From assembly GCF_001507435.1 (NCBI RefSeq), contig NZ_LMWH01000270.1, positions 1 to 32,978 on the forward strand: a stretch of 32,978 nucleotides of DNA, read 5' to 3'. Position numbers and translations under genes: made by a program. The notes under the pieces are model-generated. The model made no database searches and had not been told where the DNA came from. It saw only the letters and a list, made by a program, of their open reading frames with translations. Position 1 is the stretch's first letter; each line of letters opens with the position of its first letter. The DNA comes from Streptomyces sp. NRRL F-5122 (GTDB lineage: Bacteria; Actinomycetota; Actinomycetes; Streptomycetales; Streptomycetaceae). This document shows positions 22,919-30,170 of this stretch, piece after piece.

Positions 22919-24865
22919 CTACTTACGCGGGGGCGTGGGCCAGGGCGTTCCGTTCGCAGCAGCGTCGAGGAGATCACCTAGGCGGAGCCATGCCGTGGGC
23001 CCCGCATAGCTGGCCGGGCTCGTTGCAAACCGTTGCCATGCCTCGGAGCTGTTGCCAAGAGCGGTGCGTACGACCGAGGTAACCGCTGGGTGCGCTGTTT
23101 GCCCGTGAGGCCCTCTGGCCTTGAGAGCCGTCCAGGCAGGCAGGACGCGGATCAGCTCGGTCTCGGTAGCGGGTAGGTTCAGCACGGCGTCGACCCACGC
23201 CTCCCGCAGGTTCGGTCCACCGCCCAGGAGTTGGCGCAGATTCTGCGTGAGGGCCAGCAGCGCGCGCTGCGGGTCCGAGTGGCGTGTCAGTATGTCCGCG
23301 AAGGACAGGTCGCGGTGGTACGCACGGGAGGCGAAGGCCAGCAGGGCCCTCTCCACGAGGCTGTCATCGCCCGGGTGCCGCCGCAGGTAGTCATCGAGGA
23401 CAGTGTCCGGAGCTCCCGCGAGGTCGCGAACGGTGACCTGGTCCGGCCGGCCGAGGGAGGCGGTGCGCGCCGGCCCGGGATCCGTGAGCGTTTCTGCGGT
23501 CATCCGCTCGATGGTGTCGAGGAGTTCACGCGCCTGCTGGACGTCTGAGTCCAGCCCGTACTTGCCGTAGTCCCGGCGCCCCGCCAGCCCACGTCTCGCC
23601 TCACGGCAGATCATGCGCGCCTTCTCCTTCACCTCCGGGGTCACCACCGGCAGGTGCTGCAGCAGGTCGCGCACCCAGCGCAAGTCTTTCGCCGAGCGAA
23701 TCGGTGCTTCCCGATCGGGTTCCCACAGCTCTAGAGCCACTGCCGCATGCTTGGCGAACTTCTGGGCCAGGAAGGCCAACTGGTCCTGAGAGGCTCGCCA
23801 AACGTGAGGGCGTCCGTACTTCTGCGCCTGATCGGGATTGAGGATGTACCGCCACCTGCCTTCCGCAGCAGACGCGATGCGGGATATGGCAATCCGACAG
23901 CCGAAACGCAGACCGTACTCGTCGTCCGACAGAATTCGGTCGATGCGCTTGCGCTGCTCAGGGATGAGTTCCGCCAGATCATTCGCGAAGTGCTCCTTCA
24001 CCGATTCCTCTGTTGCCCCGTCCCGGCGCATGCGGCACATCTGGGTGGTGAGCACGGCGTGCGGGAAGGAGGCGAGGTCGTCCTTGGCGACCTCCGCGAG
24101 GAGTTCTGGCTCAACGTCCCAGGGGATGCTGCCGAGCAGGTGCTCTCGGATGACGTGGCTGGCGTCTTTGTCGTCGGACCACTCGACGAGGAGCCGGTGG
24201 TGTTCCGAATGCGTGGTCACGACCTGCTTCCACATGGTGTGCCAGGCCCGCTCGGCAGCATCCTGCCTCTCCAGCCACGTCGACGTCGCCTCACCCTCTT
24301 TCTCGTCGACGAGTGGATAGGACGGCAGTAGATCGACAGCCGCAGTGATGACGGTGCTGTGCAGTCGGTGCTGTCGCACTACCAGTTGGGCATCCGTCGG
24401 GGTTTCCAGCAAGTCGACAGTCATGCGCTGCGGAACCGGTGCCCGTTCGCGGAGCGCCTCCGCGACGGGGTCAGCTACCATGCCGCCAGCCTCTGCCGAG
24501 CCGAGGCGGCCGAGCTGGACGGCAGTACAGCGGCGCAGCGATTCGCGCCGCAACTGCGGTGTGCAGGAGGAGTGGGAGAGAGCCAGCAGGGCCAGATCCA
24601 TGGACGGTCCGTAGAACGGATCTGACTGCGGCGGCTTCCTCGCCAGGTCGCTGTCGACCGCGGCTTCCAGCAGCCACGACGGAGCAGAGCTGCCGCAGGG
24701 GCCGCGCAACAGCGCTTCAAGCAGCTCCCGTCGCTCCTGCCCGTCTTTCATCGACTGGGCGTGCTCGGCGGCCATCCGCGAGGGTGGATCATCTGCTCCA
24801 CTGTCGGCGACGAGCGCGCACAGGAAGTTCAGGGGAAGACTGGGGATGGCTCCACCGCTGTCCAT
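22919..24865 (-). CDS. 648-residue protein of unknown function
   Basis: A long intact gene. ATG at 24865 has GGAG 5 bases upstream. I recognise no family. The protein is predicted to be cytoplasmic (no signal, no membrane segments) and almost entirely helical, with many 30-40-residue helical pairs such as SFPHAVLTTQMCRMRRDGAT and LVERALLAFASRAYHRDL, which suggests a HEAT/ARM-like solenoid. It is rich in Arg, Glu, Trp and His, and the middle section (about residues 330-480) is strongly charged. No nucleotide-binding or nuclease motif was found. It lies between an IS630 copy and a tRNA-Pro attachment scar, so it may be cargo of an integrative element. Base use looks slightly less GC-rich than in the csn-type cluster. 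Confidence 0.7.
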   Translation of the reverse strand: MDSGGAIPSLPLNFLCALVADSGADDPPSRMAAEHAQSMKDGQERRELLEALLRGPCGSSAPSWLLEAAVDSDLARKPPQSDPFYGPSMDLALLALSHSSCTPQLRRESLRRCTAVQLGRLGSAEAGGMVADPVAEALRERAPVPQRMTVDLLETPTDAQLVVRQHRLHSTVITAAVDLLPSYPLVDEKEGEATSTWLERQDAAERAWHTMWKQVVTTHSEHHRLLVEWSDDKDASHVIREHLLGSIPWDVEPELLAEVAKDDLASFPHAVLTTQMCRMRRDGATEESVKEHFANDLAELIPEQRKRIDRILSDDEYGLRFGCRIAISRIASAAEGRWRYILNPDQAQKYGRPHVWRASQDQLAFLAQKFAKHAAVALELWEPDREAPIRSAKDLRWVRDLLQHLPVVTPEVKEKARMICREARRGLAGRRDYGKYGLDSDVQQARELLDTIERMTAETLTDPGPARTASLGRPDQVTVRDLAGAPDTVLDDYLRRHPGDDSLVERALLAFASRAYHRDLSFADILTRHSDPQRALLALTQNLRQLLGGGPNLREAWVDAVLNLPATETELIRVLPAWTALKARGPHGQTAHPAVTSVVRTALGNSSEAWQRFATSPASYAGPTAWLRLGDLLDAAANGTPWPTPPRK

Positions 24866-25390
24866 GAGGCTCCGATTCGTGTCGAGGGCTCGCCTGAGTG
24901 CTCGTCCGAGTCCCTGCCCGGGTGGCTGATCGACTCCGGGTCGACACGAGGACCACCGCGCTTCGGTGCGGAGAGCGTCTTCCCATGGTGCCGTAGGGCA
25001 CTGACACCCATGTCATTCACGGCCGTGGCCAGCCGGATCAAGAGAACCCCCGGAATGCTCCGTGCGAGTTCTCGGGCGCTCGCCCGCACCCCGGGCAACG
25101 GGGATCCACAACGAGAGACTGCCGACAGACATGGCCATTCATGCCGCCGACGTGAGGCCCGCGCGCTCCGCGAGCTGACATGAGAACGATGCCTCGTGCC
25201 GGGCCGGAGGGCCTCAAGCACAGGCTCCGAGGCACTGGCAAGGCCGCAGCGGAGAGGCGCACAGTCGTGCGTGCTCGACGGCTTCCCCATGATTGCCAGC
25301 AGCCGCCTCCGTCGGGATGGAAGGGGAGAGGCTGGGAGCCGGATAACGAGGTTGGCTCCCAAATGGCTTCCAAGAGCCCCGGCAAATGAG
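24866..25390 (+). other. intergenic stretch with possible integrase tail
   Basis: About 525 bases without a supported gene. At the right end a plus-strand frame reads WEPDNEVGSQMASKSPGK and stops at 25389, directly before the tRNA terminator hairpin. Integrases of Streptomyces integrative elements often end in similar short Gly-Ser-Gln-Met tails beside the attachment site, so this may be the last codons of a deleted integrase gene. The rest shows nothing recognisable. Confidence 0.3.
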
Positions 25391-25428
25391 TCAGGGGCCC
25401 GACCCGCTCTCGCGGATCAGGCCCCTGA
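25391..25428 (-). terminator. terminator hairpin of the tRNA-Pro locus
   Basis: TCAGGGGCC (25391-25399) and GGCCCCTGA (25420-25428) pair perfectly and enclose further pairing (CGC/GCG). On the minus strand it lies 16 bases after the tRNA 3' end, where a tRNA terminator belongs. Confidence 0.7.
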
Positions 25429-25443
25429 CCTGGTACTTCACTG

Positions 25444-25485
25444 TCGGGGTGGCGGGATTTGAACCCACGACCTCTTCGTCCCGAA
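25444..25485 (-). other. 3' half of tRNA-Pro (CGG), attachment-site scar
   Basis: Read on the minus strand, the sequence gives anticodon loop TTCGGGA (anticodon CGG), the 3' anticodon strand CGAAG, the variable loop, T-arm GTGGG-TTCAAAT-CCCGC and acceptor strand CACCCCG plus A. On the 5' side the next bases are CCTCA instead of a strand pairing with CGAAG, and no D-arm or CGGGGTG acceptor strand is present. So it is not a functional tRNA but the 3' half that site-specific integrases duplicate when an element enters a tRNA gene. tRNA-Pro is the known target of the Streptomyces element pSAM2. The full gene should lie elsewhere. Confidence 0.75.
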
Positions 25486-25642
25486 TGAGGATCGGGCGTG
25501 ATCGGCACTTGTCGGTTTGGCGCTTTCGCAGGTCAGGGCGTTGGGTTGGTGGGTCTCGGGTGTGGGGGAGGGCTGGGGGAGCGGGTCGGCTCCCGAACCG
25601 CTCCCAACGACTGGGCATCCACGGAGTACAGGGTGCCGTTCG

Positions 25643-25813
25643 TTATCGGAGGGGGCGGTGATCGGTGCGCTGGGACCAGCGGACGGCGATGAGGCCCAGC
25701 GCAGCTACAAAGATCACGATGCCGATGATAAGCAGGTAGCCCAGCCCCTCCCCCGCCACTCCGACGATTCCAAGCACGACGGCGACCAGAAGGAGAAACA
25801 GCAGGAGGGCCAT
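25643..25813 (-). CDS. 56-residue hydrophobic membrane protein
   Basis: MALLLFLLLVAVVLGIVGVA opens the first membrane segment; LGYLLIIGIVIFVAALGLIA forms the second; the tail (RWSQRTDHRPLR) is basic and probably cytoplasmic. GGGAGGTGG lies about 8 bases before the ATG. Very similar small two-helix proteins are common in Streptomyces without known function. The PRC-barrel frame upstream runs 100 bases into this gene in another frame. Confidence 0.75.
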   Translation of the reverse strand: MALLLFLLLVAVVLGIVGVAGEGLGYLLIIGIVIFVAALGLIAVRWSQRTDHRPLR

Positions 25814-26208
25814 GAGGCGTCCACCTCCCTTGGGTGGCTGAGCGTGGGCGACCAGCGGCGCGCGAGTTGCCGCTCGCCGCCTGCGCCCGTCTGGTAGGGC
25901 ATGTCGTAGTGCTGGAAGATCGCTTCCTCCGACTCGGCGGGCAGGATGTCGCCCATACCGACCGAGGGCGCTTTCTTCACCAGCGACCTGGTATAGGAGA
26001 CCTTGACGTAGTTCGGTCCGAGGGTCGCCTCGTCAAGGGGGACGAAGGCCAGGTGGTGGCGGGTGGCGAGTCCGGTGCGGACCGTGGCCATGGCCGGTTC
26101 GTCGGTGGTGGTGTCGACGTAGACCGCTTCGAGTACGCCGATCTTGTGACCCTTCGGGTCGACGACGCTGCGGTTGCGCCACTCTCGAATGTCGGCTGAG
26201 TGGATCAT
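25714..26208 (-). CDS. PRC-barrel domain protein with read-through tail
   Basis: A 164-residue frame. Residues 1-118 are a PRC-barrel protein of the Streptomyces type: ADIREWRNRSVVDPKGHKIG, VLEAVYVDTTTDEPAMATVR, HHLAFVPLDEATLGPNYVKV and FQHYDMPYQTGAGGERQLAR. AGGAGG precedes the ATG at 26208. Members of this family normally end right after this point; here a TGG at 25852-25854 stands where a stop would be, and 46 unrelated residues follow, overlapping the next gene. A TGA to TGG change (stop loss) explains it. PRC-barrel proteins are thought to bind other proteins or RNA, often in stress responses. A broken second copy is at 28768-28954. Confidence 0.8.
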   Translation of the reverse strand: MIHSADIREWRNRSVVDPKGHKIGVLEAVYVDTTTDEPAMATVRTGLATRHHLAFVPLDEATLGPNYVKVSYTRSLVKKAPSVGMGDILPAESEEAIFQHYDMPYQTGAGGERQLARRWSPTLSHPREVDASWPSCCFSFWSPSCLESSEWRGRGWATCLSSAS

Positions 26209-26479
26209 GGCCTGCCTCCTGAGCCGTTGATCCGGGCCGGTATGAGCCGCCCCCTCGGGCAGTCGCAGCCCGCTGAGCCCGATAGCCCCTTGTTCTTCCA
26301 GGTTATCCGGGTATCTCTGCGTTGCGACCTCGCGCGGCGGGGGTTCCGAACGTGGTAGTCGGGAGGCATGCCGATGAAGCCTTCCGGCGCCGCGGTCCTG
26401 CACTGCCAGCTCGCGGACCCAAAGGCCGAAAGTCGGTGCCAGCGGCCTGCGGACCGCAGATCGCGCCAGCCGAGCCCTT

Positions 26480-27144
26480 CACCGCGTGATCAGTCGTTCT
26501 CTGACCGGGCGCGGATGGCAGCACGGGTGGGGGTTCGCGCAGTGGCTGGGGGAGGGCTCGGCGTGTCGACGGCCTCCGGGCGGCAAGTCGAGCAGTTGTT
26601 CATCCGGCCCGGCAAGACACTACGGACCGTTACCACGTTCGGTATCGCCGCCCTTGCCGTGTTCGGTCTGAGCTTCGGGGCGGCGGTGCAGACAGGCTAT
26701 GAGAAAGTCTGGGATCTGCCTCCGGCTCGCCGGTGGGCCAGGTGGCGGCATGTGGTGTGGCTCGGTGTCCTCACCGGATACCTCTACGTCTTCGCCACCA
26801 CCACGCTGTGGCGTGAACCTCTGGAGGTGGGGCCGTCGCGTCGCTGAGTGGGGTGCTGTTGCTGTGGTGGTCCCAGCGCCTGCTCCTCGGGCGGGAGGAT
26901 CCGCTGGCGTGCCCTGTTGCCTGGCGCCGTGGCCACTGTGATTGGGCTGATCGGCCTGAGGGTCTTCTCCAGGCTTGTCTTCTCGCCGTTGATCGCATCC
27001 AACGCAGTCACCTTCGGAACTGCCCTGGTCATCCAGTCCTGGCTGGTCCGCGTGGGTGTCGTCGTCTTCGGCGGGGCGCTGATGGGCCGACTGCTGTACG
27101 AGGAACTCCCGCGCTTGGCGCACGCACTGAAACGGCGCAGATGA
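26480..27144 (+). pseudogene. broken YihY/BrkB-type (ribonuclease BN family) membrane protein
   Basis: Three frames must be joined. First comes VEQLFIRPGKTLRTVTTFGI, then AVFGLSFGAAVQTGYEKVWD and WRHVVWLGVLTGYLYVFATT; after frame changes near 26825 and 26897 the last part reads RIRWRALLPGAVATVIGLIG and VFSRLVFSPLIASNAVTFGT to a stop at 27144. The joined product has several membrane helices and resembles the inner-membrane YihY/BrkB family, whose old name ribonuclease BN is misleading. The N-terminal part (26480-26580) is also out of frame. It is not functional unless the assembly is wrong here. The gap 26209-26479 before it holds nothing clear. Confidence 0.65.
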
Positions 27145-27230
27145 GGTGCGGCCCCGCAACTGGTCATGTTGCTTGGGCCGCGAGTTCGTCATCGCTGCCG
27201 GGCCGGGTTCCTTTTCGGATCCGTGGGCCT

Positions 27231-27575
27231 CTACAAGGTGCGAGGCGGCTCTTGGGTCAACGGCACTGCCCTGCACCGCGCTCTGCCCTGACCACGGTGC
27301 TGGGCATGCACTTGGGCATCGCCATCCTTGTGGGGCTGCCGCTCGGAGCACCGGCAATCGTGCCGCCGCAGTGCTTCGAAGAGGCTTCGGGCTTCGGCCA
27401 TAGCCTGCCGCATTTCCTCGGTCCCGCTCTGGTCGAGGGCTGCTGTGGGGATGCTGCGACAGCTGCCTGGGTGAAGGCTTGCTGTGGTGATCACGGCGAG
27501 GAACATGGCTGCCTTCTTTGGTTCCAGGCTCGCGCGTCGGTCTGCTTCCCTTTCCGTCATTTTCTGTCGGCTCAT
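27231..27575 (-). CDS. possible small protein, doubtful
   Basis: A 114-codon frame beginning MSRQKMTEREADRRASLEPK, with a short hydrophobic stretch (AAMFLAVITTASLHPG) and a helical Glu/Arg-rich part. An alternative ATG is at 27560. Neither start has a clear ribosome site, and no family is recognised. It is the only candidate in the 540 bases between the YihY remnant and the small gene at 27684. Confidence 0.25.
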   Translation of the reverse strand: MSRQKMTEREADRRASLEPKKAAMFLAVITTASLHPGSCRSIPTAALDQSGTEEMRQAMAEARSLFEALRRHDCRCSERQPHKDGDAQVHAQHRGQGRARCRAVPLTQEPPRTL

Positions 27576-27683
27576 TGAACGTTGAGGCCGAGAGCCGGCC
27601 GGTCCCGCGTGTCCGCTGGACGGGCTCCTGCGTGTGATCGCCGTACGGGCGGTCGTTTCCGCGGGGAAGGGGCGTGGAGTGGA

Positions 27684-27794
27684 TTACCTGCGGCTGCGGC
27701 TGTACCGGCGCCTGCCGCCGCTGCCTCCGCGCACGGCGAAGCAGACGATCCAGAGAACCACCAGGATCACCGGAAGGAGAAGAATCCAGAGCAT
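27684..27794 (-). CDS. 36-residue single-helix membrane protein
   Basis: MLWILLLPVILVVLWIVCFA is one membrane helix, followed by a glycine- and arginine-rich tail (GGSGGRRRYSRSRR). GGAGG lies 7 bases before the ATG at 27794. The good ribosome site and the helix-plus-basic-tail layout, shared with the proteins at 25643 and 28414, support it as a real gene. Its function is unknown. Confidence 0.6.
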   Translation of the reverse strand: MLWILLLPVILVVLWIVCFAVRGGSGGRRRYSRSRR

Positions 27795-27910
27795 TGCCGG
27801 GCCTCCAGATAGCGGGGATTTTTTGATTCCGCGGGGTCCGGGCGAAGTGGGAATGCGGAATGCTGCGCCCGAATGATCCGGAGCGGCACAGCACTACGCC
27901 GTGCTGCCAG

Positions 27911-28123
27911 TCAACGCCCGGCTTCCTCCTCTGTCAGCGCAGCGCCGACACTGAGGAGTTCTGGGAGCTGGGCAGGAGCCGCCAGGGCGAACGGTGCCTC
28001 GGCAAGGGCTTCGTCCGACTCGGTCGGCGGCGTCGGCAGGATGTTGTCCTCCCACCTGGACAGAGCGATCACGGTGGCGAGCAGGACGAAGGGCGTCGAA
28101 GCGGGAATGATCAGAGCGTACAT
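27911..28123 (-). CDS. 70-residue small membrane protein
   Basis: A single N-terminal membrane segment (MYALIIPASTPFVLLATVIA) is followed by RWEDNILP and an acidic, alanine-rich tail. The ribosome site (AGGCGG) is fair. Proteins of this size and pattern recur in Streptomyces stress regions without known function. The 290 bases to its right up to 28413 hold no gene I can support. Confidence 0.5.
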   Translation of the reverse strand: MYALIIPASTPFVLLATVIALSRWEDNILPTPPTESDEALAEAPFALAAPAQLPELLSVGAALTEEEAGR

Positions 28124-28413
28124 GTGTACCGCCTGGTGTGGGATGCGTGCGACGCGGCGGGCGGCATACTGGTGCCCGCTCGGGGTGCGCTCCCTGAGGA
28201 GCGCGCTGGCGGTGTGACGCTGCCGGGGGCCGGGGCGGCATGGCGCACGCTAGTCCTCGCCGCAGTTTCCCGACAGGTATCAAGCAGCCATCCATGGCGG
28301 GCAGGACGCGCTTACATCGCACGCTATCCGCAATGCTTGGGCAGGACTACGCTGTGGGGTGAGGCCCCAGTCCCCGGTATCGATGCCCTGTCCCGCTCCC
28401 GGGGAGGCCCACC

Positions 28414-28698
28414 GTGTTCGTCCTGCTTCTCATCATCATTGCGGTCCTGTTCGGCTTCGGCTTCCTCGATCCCATCTGGTGGGTGGCCGCGGGGGTGCTG
28501 GTCTATGCCGCCACCCGACACGGCCGCGATCGTGGCGGCGGCCGGAGCCGCAGCGGCAGTTCCGATCTCGGGGACTACCGGGACTACCAGGAGCGCCGGA
28601 ATCGCCAGGAGCGCTGGGACCGCCGCTACAGCCGTCAGAACCGGGCGCGCTGGCGGCGCGAGGACCGTCGGGACGGCGAACACGGCAGGTACGCGTGA
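28414..28698 (+). CDS. 94-residue membrane protein with arginine-rich tail
   Basis: Two short hydrophobic segments (MFVLLLIIIAVLFGFGFLDP and IWWVAAGVLVYAATR) precede a very basic C-terminus with repeated Arg/Tyr/Asp patterns (DYRDYQERRNRQERWDRRYS). GGGGAGG at 28401-28407 precedes the GTG start. It is probably an inner-membrane protein with a cytoplasmic tail that could contact nucleic acid or phospholipid heads; this is inference. I know similar short proteins from Streptomyces but no function. Confidence 0.7.
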   Translation: MFVLLLIIIAVLFGFGFLDPIWWVAAGVLVYAATRHGRDRGGGRSRSGSSDLGDYRDYQERRNRQERWDRRYSRQNRARWRREDRRDGEHGRYA

Positions 28699-28767
28699 AG
28701 TGGCCGGGTAGCCACGGGTTGTCTTCGGAGGCGGCCGGGGTCCTGGTCGCCGCCTTGGGGGACGGCC

Positions 28768-28954
28768 GAGGTTCGAGAATGGCGCAACCGCGATGTCGTC
28801 GACACCGAGTCGCACAAGATCGGTGTCCTGGAGGCGGTCCATGTGGACACCACCACCGACGAGCCGGCCATGGCCACGGTACGCACCGGGCCGCCCGCCC
28901 GGCACCGGTGATGTGGTGATGTGCTGCCCACCGAGCAGGAGGAAGCGCTACTGT
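28768..28954 (+). pseudogene. broken second copy of the PRC-barrel gene
   Basis: The frame reads EVREWRNRDVVDTESHKIGV, then LEAVHVDTTTDEPAMATVRT and a stop at 28909-28911; in another frame GDVLPTEQEEAL follows. These match two separate parts of the intact protein at 25714-26208 (REWRNRSVVD ... TTTDEPAMATVRTG and GDILPAESEEAI). The middle 35 codons are deleted and the start is missing. The copies are inverted relative to each other and 2.6 kb apart. Confidence 0.8.
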
Positions 28955-29264
28955 GCCTTCTGAGGGGGACGCAGCGTTGCGGGCCGAGGTCGTCGAACTC
29001 GGTGTCAGGAACGAGCAGTTGGGTCGGGCGCTGGCAAGCCGTGCGGCTATCGACCAGGCACGAGGCATGGTGATGGCCCTGGTCCCGTGTTCCAGTGAGA
29101 GGGCCTGGGACCTGCTGGTGGACGTGTCGCAGCACTGCAACATCAAACTCCGGGACGTGGGCGCGGTCCTGGTCGCCACGACGAAGGACCGGACGCTCCC
29201 GGGACCGATACAGCGGGAGCTTCGCCGAGCACTGAGGCGCCTCCACGCGGCGGACCGGAGATGA
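28953..29264 (+). CDS. small ANTAR domain protein
   Basis: A 103-residue protein. An N-terminal helix (LRAEVVELGVRNEQLGRALA) probably forms a coiled coil. The ANTAR domain follows: RAAIDQARGMVMALVPCSSE, then RAWDLLVDVSQHCNIKLRDV and GAVLVATT. ANTAR domains bind paired hexaloop hairpins in nascent RNA and prevent termination. There is no receiver or GAF domain attached, so its input must come from a partner or its own abundance. The ribosome site (AGGAGG near 28937) is inside the end of the PRC remnant. It converges on the GAF-ANTAR gene at 29375. Confidence 0.8.
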   Translation: MPSEGDAALRAEVVELGVRNEQLGRALASRAAIDQARGMVMALVPCSSERAWDLLVDVSQHCNIKLRDVGAVLVATTKDRTLPGPIQRELRRALRRLHAADRR

Positions 29265-29374
29265 CGGCGTGCGCACCCAACGGACGGCGAGCAATCCACG
29301 CCAATGACCGGAACTCGAACCGCCGTCTGATCGAGGACGGCGCAGAGCAGTAGCGAGCTCCGTCGAGGCGTGGG

Positions 29375-30094
29375 TCAGACCCCCAGGTCGGTGAGGGGTT
29401 CGGAACCGTCGATGAGGGCGCGAGCCACATCGGCCAGGCGCCGGTTGTGGGAGCGGGCGTAGCCGCGCAGTGCGGTGAACGCCTGCTCCATGTCCATGCC
29501 CTGGCGTTCGGCGAGCTTCCCCTTGGCCTGTTCGATCAGGACCCGGCTGTTCAGCGCCGTCTGCAGTTGTTCGTTGAGCACCGTGCTGCGCTGAGTGGTG
29601 CGTTGTTGCAGCAGGCTGATGGTGGCGACGTCGGCCAGGGCCTGGGCGACGGGTGTGGCTGCCGGGTCGACGGGGCCGGAGGCGGTGCGGAAGAGGTTCA
29701 GGGCGCCGACGATCTCGTCCCGCAAACGCATCGGCAGGGCCTGGACCGCCCCGAACCCGCTGCGCTGGGCCGCCACCGCGAAGCGCGGCCAGCGGGCGAT
29801 CGCAGCACCGAGGTCGGGGACGATCACCGGTACGCCGGTGCGGAAGCACTCAAGGCAGGGACCTTCGTCGTTCTGGAGCTGGAAGAGCTCCAGCAGGCGC
29901 ACCTGTTCGTCAGAGGCGGCCATGACGCGGAGTTTGCCGTCCCGGTCGGCGAGCAGCACCCCGGCGGCGCTCACGCCGAGCATGCCAACGCAGCGGTCGG
30001 TCAGCAGGCGCAGGAAATCGATGAGGTCGAAGTCGGCGACCAGATTGTCGGCCAGCTCGACGAAGGTCTTGGCCAGAAGCTGTTGATCCATCAT
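29375..30094 (-). CDS. GAF-ANTAR regulatory protein 1
   Basis: A 239-residue cytoplasmic regulator. A GAF sensor domain spans about residues 15-160 (GVSAAGVLLADRDGKLRVMA, NDEGPCLECFRTGVPVIVPD, GFGAVQALPMRLRDEIVGAL) and an ANTAR RNA-binding domain about 170-228 (ALNSRVLIEQAKGKLAERQG, EQAFTALRGYARSHNRRLAD). The signal sensed by GAF is unknown. GAGGG precedes the ATG at 30094 by about 6 bases. It follows the second GAF-ANTAR gene by 76 bases that contain a hairpin, so it may be read from the same transcript at a different level. Confidence 0.88.
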   Translation of the reverse strand: MMDQQLLAKTFVELADNLVADFDLIDFLRLLTDRCVGMLGVSAAGVLLADRDGKLRVMAASDEQVRLLELFQLQNDEGPCLECFRTGVPVIVPDLGAAIARWPRFAVAAQRSGFGAVQALPMRLRDEIVGALNLFRTASGPVDPAATPVAQALADVATISLLQQRTTQRSTVLNEQLQTALNSRVLIEQAKGKLAERQGMDMEQAFTALRGYARSHNRRLADVARALIDGSEPLTDLGV

Positions 30095-30118
30095 GGGCAC
30101 CCTCGATTGAGACTAGTC

Positions 30119-30136
30119 CCTGCCCCAAGGGGCAGG
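30119..30136. terminator. short perfect hairpin between the two GAF-ANTAR genes
   Basis: CCTGCCCC (30119-30126) and GGGGCAGG (30129-30136) pair around AA. It lies 35 bases after the stop of the upstream minus-strand gene and about 25 before the next start. It could attenuate, terminate or protect the transcript. Confidence 0.4.
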
Positions 30137-30170
30137 AAGTACGGCACGTTCCTCGGCCGGGACCGATACG

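Noticed and set aside
25444..25520. Functional tRNA-Pro gene
   Set aside because: Only the 3' half is present; the 5' acceptor strand, D-arm and 5' anticodon strand are missing or do not pair.
26292..26314. SigB-type promoter (GGGTAT) upstream of the YihY remnant
   Set aside because: No matching -35 element at the required distance, and the downstream gene is broken.
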